From: Leclercia pneumoniae
Lineage (GTDB): Bacteria; Pseudomonadota; Gammaproteobacteria; Enterobacterales; Enterobacteriaceae
Direction: 5' to 3'
DNA length: 64,000 nt
Assembly: GCF_017348915.1 (NCBI RefSeq)
Contig: NZ_CP071383.1
Span: 2,294,001-2,358,000, forward strand
Shown: positions 17,969 to 27,572 of the stretch, piece by piece
How the letters are laid out: every line of letters begins with the position of its first letter
Position numbering within the stretch: position 1 is the stretch's first letter
The notes under the pieces: generated by a model
Database searches by the model: none
What the model saw: the letters and a program-made list of their open reading frames with translations, nothing else
Told to the model about the DNA's origin: nothing
Position numbers and translations under genes: made by a program

Positions 17969-18565
17969 ATGCAGAGCATTGAATCCCTGAGCGCGCCGGG
18001 CGGAGTCTGGATTAACCCGCCAGTTGAACACCACCTCGACGGTGAGACATTACGCCTGACCAGCGACGCCAATACCGACTTCTGGCAAGGGACCTGGTAT
18101 GGCTTTCACCGACACAGCGGGCATGCGTTCGGCTTTTATTTGTCGGAGGATTTCACGGTTCAGGTCAAAATCGAGGGTGAATTTTCCCGGCTGTACGATC
18201 AGGCTGGGCTGTTCATCTATGAAAGTGAAACCTGTTGGGTGAAAGCGGGCATTGAGTTTAATGACGCCCAACCGGCCATCGGCAGCGTCGTAACCCGCGG
18301 CACCTCTGACTGGTCGACGGGCCTCTTTCCAGGCGATCCAACGACATTCTGGATGCGCGCCACCGTACAGAATGAGGCCCTGCGCATTCAGTACTCTACC
18401 GATGGTCAAACCTGGCCGCTGCTGAGACTCTGTCCCTGGCCACGCGGTAGAAAACAGTTCGTCGGGGTAATGGTCTGCACCCCGGAAAGAGCGGGTCTGG
18501 AGGTGATGTTCAGCGATTTCAGGCTGGGCCCCCCTAACGGGAAAGCGCTTCACGATTTGACGTAG
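17969..18565 (+). CDS. DUF1349 protein
   Basis: 198 residues with a DUF1349, concanavalin-like fold: LTSDANTDFWQGTWYGFHRHSGHAF, FSRLYDQAGLFIYESETCWVKAGIEF and DWSTGLF. No signal peptide. Fifteen bases separate it from the methyltransferase and AGGAGAGA precedes its ATG, so it is probably the last gene of the efflux operon. Members are often annotated as regulators without firm proof; the role here is unknown. Confidence 0.8.
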   Translation: MQSIESLSAPGGVWINPPVEHHLDGETLRLTSDANTDFWQGTWYGFHRHSGHAFGFYLSEDFTVQVKIEGEFSRLYDQAGLFIYESETCWVKAGIEFNDAQPAIGSVVTRGTSDWSTGLFPGDPTTFWMRATVQNEALRIQYSTDGQTWPLLRLCPWPRGRKQFVGVMVCTPERAGLEVMFSDFRLGPPNGKALHDLT

Positions 18566-18705
18566 CAGCCCGCGAAGCGGATCGCGTTCAGGCAATGAGC
18601 CTGGGCACCTGTCTGGACGAGGTGACGAAGTCCGGCGCGGAACGGTATCGACTCGCTGGCTGAGCATTTTTGCGCAGACCAAAAACCTGTCCCGAGCGAA
18701 GAATA

Positions 18706-19554
18706 ATGAAAAAGATTGTGCTGGTTCTCTTTGTATTGGCCGCCTTTGCGGCCAACTCTGTGCTCTGTCGTATCGCCTTAAAACAGGGCTACGCCGACCC
18801 CGAAACCTTTAGCCTGCTGAGATTAATCGGGGGGGCAGCCGCGTTGTCTCTCTGGCATGGTGTTCTGGGAAGAGTCAAAGAGATCCGCTGGAACATCACC
18901 GATGCACTACTGCTGTGCGCCTACGTATTATTTTTCTCCATCGCCTATGTCCGGCTCAATACGGCCACCGGCGCGTTGCTGCTATTTGGCGCGGTGCAGG
19001 TCTGCATGATCGGCTGGAGCCTGTTAAAAGGGGAAAAACTAAGCCGTTTCAAATCTGTCGGGATCGTGACTGCCATCGGCGGGCTTATTATGCTGCTGCT
19101 TCCTGGCGCCACCGCCCCTCCCCTTATTCCCGCCTTAACGATGGTCGTTTCAGGCATGGCCTGGGGGGCATACTCTGTGCGCGGGAAAAATATCACCTCT
19201 GCGGCCGGGAGTACGGCGGGCAATTTTATCCTCAGCGTGCCCATCGTTTTGATTCTTAGCCTGTTTCGACAGCAACCCGCTCATATCGAGAGCCAAGGTG
19301 TTTTCCTTGCGCTGCTCTCAGGGGCCCTGGCGTCGGGTATCGCCTATGTACTCTGGTATCAGCTGGTGACCCGCCTCTCTTCTGTCACCTCCAGCACCCT
19401 GCAGTTAAGCGTCCCATGCCTTGCGGCACTCGGCGGCGTGCTGTTTCTGGGGGAAGTGCCGGACGGGCGCCTCTTACTCTGCACCCTGATCGTGCTGGCA
19501 GGCATCGCCATGGTGATCGCGTCCGATCAAAAAACGCGTAGCAGTGTCGATTAA
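18706..19554 (+). CDS. DMT-family (EamA) exporter
   Basis: 282 residues with ten hydrophobic segments in two EamA-like halves (helices near 4-22, 30-48, 68-90, 95-115, 120-140, then 150-170, 178-196, 212-235, 240-258, 262-278). The drug/metabolite transporter superfamily mostly exports amino acids or small metabolites; no substrate can be named. ATG 18706 (MKKIVLVLF) is preferred over the upstream in-frame ATG 18670 because the hydrophobic sequence begins there and a purine-rich GAGCGAAGA precedes it. It lies 140 bases after the DUF1349 gene; co-transcription is uncertain. Confidence 0.83.
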   Translation: MKKIVLVLFVLAAFAANSVLCRIALKQGYADPETFSLLRLIGGAAALSLWHGVLGRVKEIRWNITDALLLCAYVLFFSIAYVRLNTATGALLLFGAVQVCMIGWSLLKGEKLSRFKSVGIVTAIGGLIMLLLPGATAPPLIPALTMVVSGMAWGAYSVRGKNITSAAGSTAGNFILSVPIVLILSLFRQQPAHIESQGVFLALLSGALASGIAYVLWYQLVTRLSSVTSSTLQLSVPCLAALGGVLFLGEVPDGRLLLCTLIVLAGIAMVIASDQKTRSSVD

Positions 19555-19683
19555 CAAAAAAGGAGCCGCTATGTCAGCCGGGGATTTATCAAGGATGGGC
19601 AGCGCTGTTTAACGACCAACCCCCCTCTTCCTGACTGGCTGAATAGCGTCGTTGAGATGCTCTGATAATGCAGCGCACAAGAA

Positions 19684-19714
19684 AGCGAAAAAGGGCGAAA
19701 TGCCCTTTTTCGCT
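19684..19714. terminator. bidirectional terminator before hrpA
   Basis: Stem AGCGAAAAAGGGC / GCCCTTTTTCGCT (13 bp) with a 5-base loop. The stem itself supplies T-runs in both directions. It serves hrpA, whose stop is at 19723, and any transcript coming from the left. Confidence 0.88.
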
Positions 19715-19722
19715 TCGCATGC

Positions 19723-22700
19723 TTAAGGTGTGATTTGCTCCATCGCCTGTAGGATACGCTTATCGGATATGGGATAAGGCGTTCCTAACTGCTGGGCGAA
19801 GAAGCTGACGCGTAGCTCTTCAATCATCCAGCGGATCGCCTGCACGTCTTCATCATCGCGGCGCGCTGGCGGCAGCTTGTTCAGCCACTGTTGCCACGCC
19901 TGCTGCACGCTCTCCACTTTCAGCATCTGGGCGCGATCCCGGTGCGGATCGACGGCCAGCTTCTCCAGGCGCTTTTCAATCGCATTGAGGTACCGCAGCG
20001 TGTCGCCCAGGCGCTTAAAGCCGTTACCGGTAACGAAGCCACGATACACCAGCCCTGCCATTTGCGCTTTCACGTCAGACAAGCCCAGAGCCATGGTCAT
20101 ATCCACGCGGCCCTTCAGCCGCTTGTTGATATTAAAGACCGCGGTGAGGATCTGCTCGACCTGTTTCGCGATCTCTACCACGGTGTCGTTCAGCTCTGCG
20201 CGTACTTTTTCGTGCAATTTCGCAAAGCCCTCTTCGCTCCAGACCGGGCCGCCCGCTTCGTCGATAAGCTTATCCACACCACAGGCGATACAGTCATCAA
20301 TCAGGTCCAGCACTTTGCCGTAAGGGTTGAAGTAGAGCCCCAGCTTGGCCTTGTTAGGCAATTTCTCGTGCAGGTACTTGATAGGCGACGGAATGTTCAG
20401 CAACAGCAAGCGACGCAGCCCGCGCCACATCTGTTGCTGCTGTTCCTGCGGATTATCAAACAGCTTGATGGCCACGCTGTCACGCTCATCCACCAGCGCC
20501 GGCCAGGCTTTTACCTTGTAGTTACCGCGTTTCTGCTCGTAGCTTTCCGGAAGCTGACCAAAGCTCCAGATATGCAGCCCGCTCTGCTCGATACCGTCGT
20601 CGGCCACCGCAGAGAGCGTCTCCTGGACCTTGCCTTTCAGCGCCTCTTTCAGCGCCGTCAGGGAGCGACCTTCCTGCAGCTTTTTGTTTTTGTCGTCGAC
20701 CACGCGAAAGCTGATTTTCAGGTGATCGGGCACCTGATCCCAGTTCCAGTCTTCCCGGTCGATGGTGGTACCGGTCATGCGGCGGAATTCACGCTCCATG
20801 GCATCCAGCAGCGGCAGCTCCAGCGGCGTGACGCGGCCTAAAAACGCCTCGGCGTAGTTTGGCGCAGGCACAAAATTACGCCGTACCGGTTTTGGCAGCG
20901 ATTTGATCAAGGCAATCACCAGCTCGCGGCGCAGGCCAGGGATTTGCCACTCAAACCCGCTCTCTTCCACCTGGTTTAACAGCGGCAGCGGAATGTGGAC
21001 GGTGACACCATCCGCATCCGTGCCCGGTTCGAACTGGTAGGTGAGACGCAGTTTGAGATTGCCCTGATGCCAGAAGTTCGGGTAATCGAGCTTGCTGACC
21101 GACTCCGCCCCCTCTTTGATCAACATGCTCTTCTCAAAGTTGAGCAGGTCCGGCGTCTCTTTACTCGCCTTCTTCCACCAGCTGTCGAAGTGGCGGGCAG
21201 AGATCACGTCGTGGCTGATGCGCTGGTCGTAAAACTCAAACAGCGCCTCGTCGTCTACCAGAATGTCGCGGCGACGCGATTTATGCTCCAGCTCTTCCAC
21301 TTCGGCGCGCAGCTTCAGGTTCTCGCGGAAGAACGCATGGCGCGTCTGCCAGTCGCCTTCCACCAGCGCATGACGGATGAACAGCTCGCGACTGAGGGCC
21401 GGGTCAATCTGGCTGTAGTTCACCTTACGTGCAGCGACAATCGGCAGGCCGTAGACGGTGACCTTTTCGGTTGCCATCACCGCCCCCTGCGCCCGCTCCC
21501 AGTGCGGCTCACTGTAGGAGCGTTTCAGCAAGTGCTGAGCGACTGGTTCAACCCATTCCGGGTCGATGCGTGCCGCGATGCGCCCCCACAGGCGGCTGGT
21601 TTCGACCAGTTCTGCCACCATGGTCCATTTCGGCGGTTTCTTGAATAAACCAGAACCCGGGAAGATGGAGAAACGCGCATTGCGGGCACCGGTAAATTCT
21701 TGCTTATCCGCATCCTTCATCCCGATGTGGGACAGTAGCCCGGTCAGCAGCGCAATGTGAATCTCACGGTACTCCGCCGGCTCGCTGTTCACCGGAATGC
21801 CCAGCTCTTTCACCACCTGACGCAGCTGGGTATAGATATCCTGCCACTCGCGCACGCGCAGATAGTTGAGGAAATCCACCCGGCACTGGCGGCGGAACTG
21901 GTTCGAGGAGAGCGCTTTTTGCTGCTCACCCAGGTAGTTCCACAGGTTCACGAAGGCGAGGAAATCGGACTCTTTATCGTGGAAACGGCGATGTTTTTCG
22001 TCGGACGCCTGCTGCTTATCCATTGGGCGTTCGCGCGGATCCTGAATCGACAGCGCCGAGGTGATAATCATTGCCTCACGCACGCAGCCATGTTTTTGCG
22101 CTTCCAGCACCATACGCGCCAGACGCGGGTCGACCGGCAGTTGGCTGAGCTGGCGGCCCAGCGGCGTCAGTTTATAAGCGGTTGCCTGCTCATCGGTGGT
22201 AATGGCGCCGAGCTCTTCCAGCAGGCGCACGCCATCCTGGATGTTGCGTTTATCCGGCGCTTCAACGAACGGAAACGCGGCGATATTGCCCAGCCCCAGC
22301 GCGGTCATCTGCAGAATAACGGACGCCAGGTTGGTGCGCAGAATTTCCGGGTCGGTAAACTCCGGGCGCGAGAGGAAATCGTCTTCCGAATAGAGACGAA
22401 TACAGATCCCTTCCGACACACGGCCGCAGCGGCCCTTACGCTGGTTGGCCGACGCCTGGGAGACCGGCTCAATCGGCAGACGCTGCACTTTGGTGCGGTA
22501 GCTGTAGCGGCTGATGCGCGCCGTACCCGGATCGATAACGTATTTAATGCCCGGCACGGTGAGCGAGGTTTCCGCCACGTTGGTAGCCAGCACGATGCGG
22601 CGCCCACTGTGCGACTGAAACACGCGGTTTTGCTCGCTGTTCGACAGGCGGGCATACAGGGGCAGAATCTCGGTATGGCGCAGGTCGCGCTTGCTCAGCG

Positions 22701-23625
22701 CATCGGCGGTGTCGCGGATTTCGCGCTCGCCGCTCATAAAGATCAGGATATCGCCCGCGCTTTCGTTACCCAGTTCGTCAACGGCGTCGAAAATCGCCTG
22801 CAGCTGGTCGCGTTCGGTATCGTCTGCCTCTTCTACAATGGGGCGATAGCGTACTTCGACCGGATAAGTGCGGCCCGACACTTCGATGATGGGCGCGTTG
22901 TTAAAATGCTTTGAGAAGCGCTCCGGGTCGATGGTCGCGGAGGTAATAATGATTTTGAGATCCGGACGACGCGGCAGCAGCTCTTTCAGGTAGCCGAGCA
23001 GAAAGTCAATGTTCAGGCTACGCTCGTGGGCTTCATCGATAATGATGGTGTCGTACTGCATCAGCAGGCGGTCCTGCTGGATCTCCGCCAGCAGGATACC
23101 GTCGGTCATCAGTTTGACCATGGTGTTATCGCTGACGTGATCGCTAAAGCGCACCTTATAACCGATGCAGCCGCCCGGCTCCGTTTGCAGCTCTTCGGCA
23201 ATACGGTTCGCCACGGTACGTGCCGCCAGACGACGCGGCTGGGTGTGGCCTATCAGCCCTTTTACCCCGCGCCCCAGCTCCATGCAGATTTTCGGCAACT
23301 GGGTGGTTTTACCGGAGCCCGTCTCCCCCGCCACGATCACCACCTGGTGGTCGCGTACGGCCTCGAGGATGTCCTGTTTCTTCTGGCTGACCGGCAGATT
23401 TTCCGGGTAGGTGATGGCCGGGCGCGCGGCTTCGCGCAGCACGACCTTCCCGGCCGCCTGTTCAATCTCTTTCGCCATCTCCTGATAGATGGCCTGTTGT
23501 GCATCAGGATTTTTAACCTTTTTCACACCGTGCAGGCGTCGCGCAAAGCGCTGCTTGTCGCGCAGCGTTAAAGCGTCGAGCTGCTGCTGGAGCATCGGGA
23601 AGGTCAATTTCTGTTGTTCTGTCAT
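19723..23625 (-). CDS. hrpA: ATP-dependent RNA helicase HrpA
   Basis: 1300-residue DEAH-box RNA helicase, the E. coli HrpA length. It rescues stalled or collided ribosomes and has been linked to mRNA processing. Walker A GETGSGKT at 100-107, DEAH at 197-200, SATID, helicase C-terminal motifs LATNVAETSLTVPGIKYVID and QRKGRCGR, then the helicase-associated (HA2), OB and long C-terminal DUF3418 regions. Alone in its transcription unit, divergent from azoR as in E. coli. Confidence 0.96.
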   Translation of the reverse strand: MTEQQKLTFPMLQQQLDALTLRDKQRFARRLHGVKKVKNPDAQQAIYQEMAKEIEQAAGKVVLREAARPAITYPENLPVSQKKQDILEAVRDHQVVIVAGETGSGKTTQLPKICMELGRGVKGLIGHTQPRRLAARTVANRIAEELQTEPGGCIGYKVRFSDHVSDNTMVKLMTDGILLAEIQQDRLLMQYDTIIIDEAHERSLNIDFLLGYLKELLPRRPDLKIIITSATIDPERFSKHFNNAPIIEVSGRTYPVEVRYRPIVEEADDTERDQLQAIFDAVDELGNESAGDILIFMSGEREIRDTADALSKRDLRHTEILPLYARLSNSEQNRVFQSHSGRRIVLATNVAETSLTVPGIKYVIDPGTARISRYSYRTKVQRLPIEPVSQASANQRKGRCGRVSEGICIRLYSEDDFLSRPEFTDPEILRTNLASVILQMTALGLGNIAAFPFVEAPDKRNIQDGVRLLEELGAITTDEQATAYKLTPLGRQLSQLPVDPRLARMVLEAQKHGCVREAMIITSALSIQDPRERPMDKQQASDEKHRRFHDKESDFLAFVNLWNYLGEQQKALSSNQFRRQCRVDFLNYLRVREWQDIYTQLRQVVKELGIPVNSEPAEYREIHIALLTGLLSHIGMKDADKQEFTGARNARFSIFPGSGLFKKPPKWTMVAELVETSRLWGRIAARIDPEWVEPVAQHLLKRSYSEPHWERAQGAVMATEKVTVYGLPIVAARKVNYSQIDPALSRELFIRHALVEGDWQTRHAFFRENLKLRAEVEELEHKSRRRDILVDDEALFEFYDQRISHDVISARHFDSWWKKASKETPDLLNFEKSMLIKEGAESVSKLDYPNFWHQGNLKLRLTYQFEPGTDADGVTVHIPLPLLNQVEESGFEWQIPGLRRELVIALIKSLPKPVRRNFVPAPNYAEAFLGRVTPLELPLLDAMEREFRRMTGTTIDREDWNWDQVPDHLKISFRVVDDKNKKLQEGRSLTALKEALKGKVQETLSAVADDGIEQSGLHIWSFGQLPESYEQKRGNYKVKAWPALVDERDSVAIKLFDNPQEQQQQMWRGLRRLLLLNIPSPIKYLHEKLPNKAKLGLYFNPYGKVLDLIDDCIACGVDKLIDEAGGPVWSEEGFAKLHEKVRAELNDTVVEIAKQVEQILTAVFNINKRLKGRVDMTMALGLSDVKAQMAGLVYRGFVTGNGFKRLGDTLRYLNAIEKRLEKLAVDPHRDRAQMLKVESVQQAWQQWLNKLPPARRDDEDVQAIRWMIEELRVSFFAQQLGTPYPISDKRILQAMEQITP

Positions 23626-23772
23626 AGCGTTAAGGGGCAGTGCACTGCCGGATAAAATCTCATTTTAATGATTGTTATAGAGTACCACACCGAGGCATTA
23701 CGCGCCTTATTCAAAAAATTCGAACATAGGCTTCGATATATTGCGCTATCCCTATGGCAGGATTGTGAATAG

Positions 23773-24435
<663 letters not shown>

Positions 24436-24442
24436 GTTTCTC

Positions 24443-24475
24443 CCCTCTCACCGCCCGGTGGGAGGGTTTTCTTTT
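24443..24475 (+). terminator. terminator of azoR
   Basis: Ten-base stem CCCTCTCACC / GGTGGGAGGG with one G-T wobble and loop GCCC, followed by TTTTCTTTT, eight bases after the azoR stop. Confidence 0.88.
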
Positions 24476-24484
24476 CTGCCTGAT

Positions 24485-24757
24485 TTACTTCAGACCCTCT
24501 GATAACCACGCGATAACAAAGCACACGAGCGCCACAAGCGAGACGACGACGGGCCATGTCATAAAAGCATGCACTGTCATCTCTTCTTCTTTTTTAATAT
24601 CCGCCAGACGGGCAAGCGCCCTCTTCTCATCCCGCGCATTGACCTCTTCAAACAGTTTTTGATATCCCTGCTGCTTTAATTGCGTCGCGCCCTGAAGATC
24701 GCTTTTTGGCAATGCTTTAACGGTATTCCCTTTTCTGAAAAAGAAAAACTCAGGCAT
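24485..24757 (-). CDS. small C-terminally anchored membrane protein, unknown
   Basis: 90 residues from ATG 24757, chosen for the AAAGGAACAGAG ribosome site. A polar helical part (LKQQGYQKLFEEVNARDEKRALARLADIKKEEE) is followed by one membrane helix (WPVVVSLVALVCFVIAWL) and a short tail. The frame stays open upstream to 24976, so a longer form beginning at TTG 24904 or beyond is possible; that upstream translation contains five cysteines. It lies between azoR and the second IS1. Not recognised. Confidence 0.65.
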   Translation of the reverse strand: MPEFFFFRKGNTVKALPKSDLQGATQLKQQGYQKLFEEVNARDEKRALARLADIKKEEEMTVHAFMTWPVVVSLVALVCFVIAWLSEGLK

Positions 24758-25067
24758 CTCTGTTCCTTTATTGCAAAGTTGCGTGACCTTCAACATTACG
24801 GGGGGCGGCGTACTATTTCCATCATTTTCAGGCGAGCAACAGCTACCGCTGCCCTGGTAGGTTTCAGCACACGATTTGAACTGAGGGCTTCCGTCAGTTA
24901 ACAACGCAGCATGATAGCCCGATTCCTGAGTCGCTTGTAGAGCTAACCAGGCGGCAAGTTGAGTGACGATTTTGCTTTAGCCGTTCCGTTATAACGAACA
25001 TGGAACCTTATCAGGGTCCGCATAATGTAATTGAATAATGTCAGCTTAGAGTGAAACACCCACGTTA
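24758..25067. other. 310-base gap left of IS1 copy 2
   Basis: No recognised gene. The minus-strand frame of the preceding small protein remains open to 24976 (164 codons in total) but has no ATG with a ribosome site. The last 90 bases before IS1 hold no feature I can name. The 9 bases at 25059-25067 (CCCACGTTA) do not match the 9 bases after IS1 (TGGCAAGTA). Confidence 0.5.
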
Positions 25068-25122
25068 GGTGATGCTGCCAACTTACTGATTTAGTGTATG
25101 ATGGTGTTTTTGAGGTGCTCCA

Positions 25123-25398
25123 GTGGCTTCTGTTTCTATCAGCTGTCCCTCCTGTTCAGCTACTGACGGGGTGGTGCGTAACGGCAAAAGCACCGCCGGA
25201 CATCAGCGCTATCTCTGCTCTCACTGCCGTAAAACATGGCAACTGCAGTTCACTTACACCGCTTCTCAACCCGGTACGCACCAGAAAATCATTGATATGG
25301 CCATGAATGGCGTTGGATGCCGGGCAACCGCCCGCATTATGGGCGTTGGCCTCAACACGATTTTACGTCACTTAAAAAACTCAGGCCGCAGTCGGTAA
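25123..25398 (+). CDS. insA: IS1 InsA
   Basis: 91 residues, identical to the InsA at 1443-1718: DNA-binding repressor and N-terminal part of the transposase, with CPSC and CSHC zinc-finger-like motifs. The A6C frameshift signal lies at 25374-25380. Confidence 0.92.
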
Positions 25399-25820
25399 CC
25401 TCGCGCATACAGCCGGGCAGTGACGTCATCGTCTGCGCGGAAATGGACGAACAGTGGGGCTATGTCGGGGCTAAATCGCTCCAGCGCTGGCTGTTTTACG
25501 CGTATGACAGGCTCCGGAAGACGGTTGTTGCGCACGTATTCGGTGAACGCACTATGGCGACGCTGGGGCGTCTTATGAGCCTGCTGTCACCCTTTGACGT
25601 GGTGATATGGATGACGGATGGCTGGCCGCTGTATGAATCCCGCCTGAAGGGAAAGCTGCACGTAATCAGCAAGCGATATACGCAGCGAATTGAGCGGCAT
25701 AACCTGAATCTGAGGCAGCACCTGGCACGGCTGGGACGGAAGTCGCTGTCGTTCTCAAAATCGGTGGAGCTGCATGACAAAGTCATCGGGCATTATCTGA
25801 ACATAAAACACTATCAATAA
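25317..25820 (+). CDS. insB: IS1 InsB (transposase, frameshift product part)
   Basis: 167 residues, identical to the InsB of copy 1. Expressed as InsAB' by -1 frameshifting from insA. Its stop codon at 25818-25820 is in the same frame as the glycosyltransferase that follows, so no fusion protein is formed. Confidence 0.92.
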
Positions 25821-25904
25821 GTTGGAGTCATTACCTGGCAAGTATTAGCGGTTGCCGCGCTTATTCTTGGTGCTAATTATATCTACTGGCGCTGGACAGC
25901 CTCA

Positions 25905-27572
25905 TTGAATACCGATGCGCTCTGGTATGCCATTCCGCTGGTGCTGGCAGAGACTCTGGCCTGGATCGGTACGGTGCTGTTTACCATTAATTTGTGGAAG
26001 GAAGAGGACCCTGCGCAAAATCCGCCGCCGGTTGAGATCAACGACTGCCTGAGACCCGAAGACGCAGAAGACGTAAGGCCAATCAAGATCGACCTTTTCA
26101 TCGCCACCTATTCCGAAGATGTGGAGCTGGTCAGGCTCTCGATCCGCGATGCCCTGAAAGTCACCTACCCCGGCCCGCTGGATTTTAAGGTGCACGTGCT
26201 GGATGACGGACGACGCCCCGAGATGAAGGCCGTCTGCGAACAAGAGGGAGCCAACTATATCACCCGACAGACCAATATCGGCTTCAAGGCCGGTAACCTG
26301 CGCAATGGGCTTGAACAGACCGACGGTGATTTCCTGGTAATTTGCGATGCCGATACCCGCGTTTTTCCGACGCTGCTGAGCCATACGCTCGGCTATTTTC
26401 GCGATCCGGACGTCGCCTGGGTACAAACCCCGCAGTGGTTCTTCGACCTGCCGGAGGGTGAAAACCTCTCACGCTGGCTGGGGCGCAGAGCGGGTAAAGT
26501 GGGCTACGGGCTGGGATGGCTGGCGCAGAAATTCATCGGACCGGTCACCGTTGGCCGGGACCCCTTCTTCAACGATCCGCGCATGTTCTATGACGTAATT
26601 TTACGCCGCCGCAACTGGGCTAACGCCGCATTCTGCTGCGGCGCAGCTTCTATCCACCGGCGCGAAGCGGTGATGCAGGCAGCGCTACGAAGCTATGTCT
26701 GGGCTGTCGAAGAGGAGATCGACCGCCATACCCGCGATATACGCGATCCCGCGATGCGCGAAACCCTGCAGGACGCCATGCGCCCACACGTTGCGTTCGA
26801 TACCGAGCTTACCCCCTATAAGTTTCACGTTTCCGAGGATATTTATACCTCGATCCTGCTGCATGGCGACAGCGCGCGTCGCTGGCGCTCGGTGATGCAC
26901 CCGCGTATTGAATCGAAAATGCTCTCCCCGCAGGACATGCTGACGTGGATGATTCAGCGCTTCAAATATGCCGCGGGTTCGCTGGATATTCTTTTCCACG
27001 ATAATATTTTCAGCCGCCGCCGCTTTAAGCTCTCGTTGCCGCAGACGCTAATGTACGCCACCACCTTCTGGTCTTACATGGCCTGCGTGTGGAATACCGT
27101 ATTTCTGATCTCCCCCATTATTTATCTTTTTACCGGTATTCCGCCCGTCTCCGCCTGGTCTGAGCCCTTTTATCTCCATTTCCTCCCCTTTTTCATTGTC
27201 TCCGAGCTGGCATTTATGTTTGGCACCTGGGGCATATCGGCGTGGGACGGCAGGGCCTCTTATCTCTCGTTTTTCTCCATGAATCTGCGCGCGTTAAACA
27301 CGGTATTGCGCGGGGAGCAGATTAAGTTTCACGTCACGCCAAAAGAGCGACAGACCGGCCGCTTTCTCTATCTGGTGAAGCCGCAAATCGCCATTGTCGT
27401 GCTTACCCTGGCAGGGCTCATCTGGGGAGGCATTCAGGTGGCGCGAGGGGAAGTAGACGACCCTTCCGGCTACGTCATTAACATCTTCTGGGGCGCGGTG
27501 AATATTGCTGCCATGCTGCCGCTGATCCTGGCCGCCATGTGGACGCCGACTGAAGAGGAGGCGCAGCCATGA
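25905..27572 (+). CDS. processive GT2 glycosyltransferase, 5'-truncated by IS1
   Basis: Membrane polysaccharide synthase of the BcsA-like GT2 type. The gene-specific frame begins directly at the IS1 end (25836), translating as WQVLAVAALILGANYIYWRW..., a membrane helix; the native start and probably one or more helices are gone. TTG 25905 is the first usual start codon and has no ribosome site, so expression is doubtful. Catalytic motifs remain: LDDGRR, CDADTRV (DxD), HVSEDIYT in place of TED, and QRFKY in place of the QxxRW of cellulose synthases. Four or five helices follow at the C-terminus. No PilZ domain. The product polymer is unknown. First surviving gene of a coupled operon; its stop overlaps the next ATG. 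Confidence 0.8.
   Translation: MNTDALWYAIPLVLAETLAWIGTVLFTINLWKEEDPAQNPPPVEINDCLRPEDAEDVRPIKIDLFIATYSEDVELVRLSIRDALKVTYPGPLDFKVHVLDDGRRPEMKAVCEQEGANYITRQTNIGFKAGNLRNGLEQTDGDFLVICDADTRVFPTLLSHTLGYFRDPDVAWVQTPQWFFDLPEGENLSRWLGRRAGKVGYGLGWLAQKFIGPVTVGRDPFFNDPRMFYDVILRRRNWANAAFCCGAASIHRREAVMQAALRSYVWAVEEEIDRHTRDIRDPAMRETLQDAMRPHVAFDTELTPYKFHVSEDIYTSILLHGDSARRWRSVMHPRIESKMLSPQDMLTWMIQRFKYAAGSLDILFHDNIFSRRRFKLSLPQTLMYATTFWSYMACVWNTVFLISPIIYLFTGIPPVSAWSEPFYLHFLPFFIVSELAFMFGTWGISAWDGRASYLSFFSMNLRALNTVLRGEQIKFHVTPKERQTGRFLYLVKPQIAIVVLTLAGLIWGGIQVARGEVDDPSGYVINIFWGAVNIAAMLPLILAAMWTPTEEEAQP

Larger units (their letters stand above)
25068..25835 (+). mobile_element. IS1, complete copy 2, without target duplication
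   Basis: 768 bp from GGTGATGCTGCC to GGAGTCATTACC, with both reading frames intact and proteins identical to those of copy 1, in inverted orientation. The flanking 9-mers differ (CCCACGTTA and TGGCAAGTA), so this copy no longer sits in its original insertion site on both sides. An IS1-adjacent deletion or recombination with another IS1 is the usual cause. The right end abuts, in frame, the body of a glycosyltransferase gene that lacks its 5' end. Confidence 0.96.

Noticed and set aside
18566..18705. Possible gene remnant between the DUF1349 gene and the DMT exporter
   Set aside because: A 33-codon open stretch exists on the plus strand but has no start with a ribosome site and no recognisable sequence.
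19571..19612. 13-codon frame with AAAGGAG before its ATG, followed by protein-like sequence in another frame up to 19665
   Set aside because: Could be a degraded remnant of a gene after the DMT exporter, but it is too short to identify and nothing ties the two frames together.
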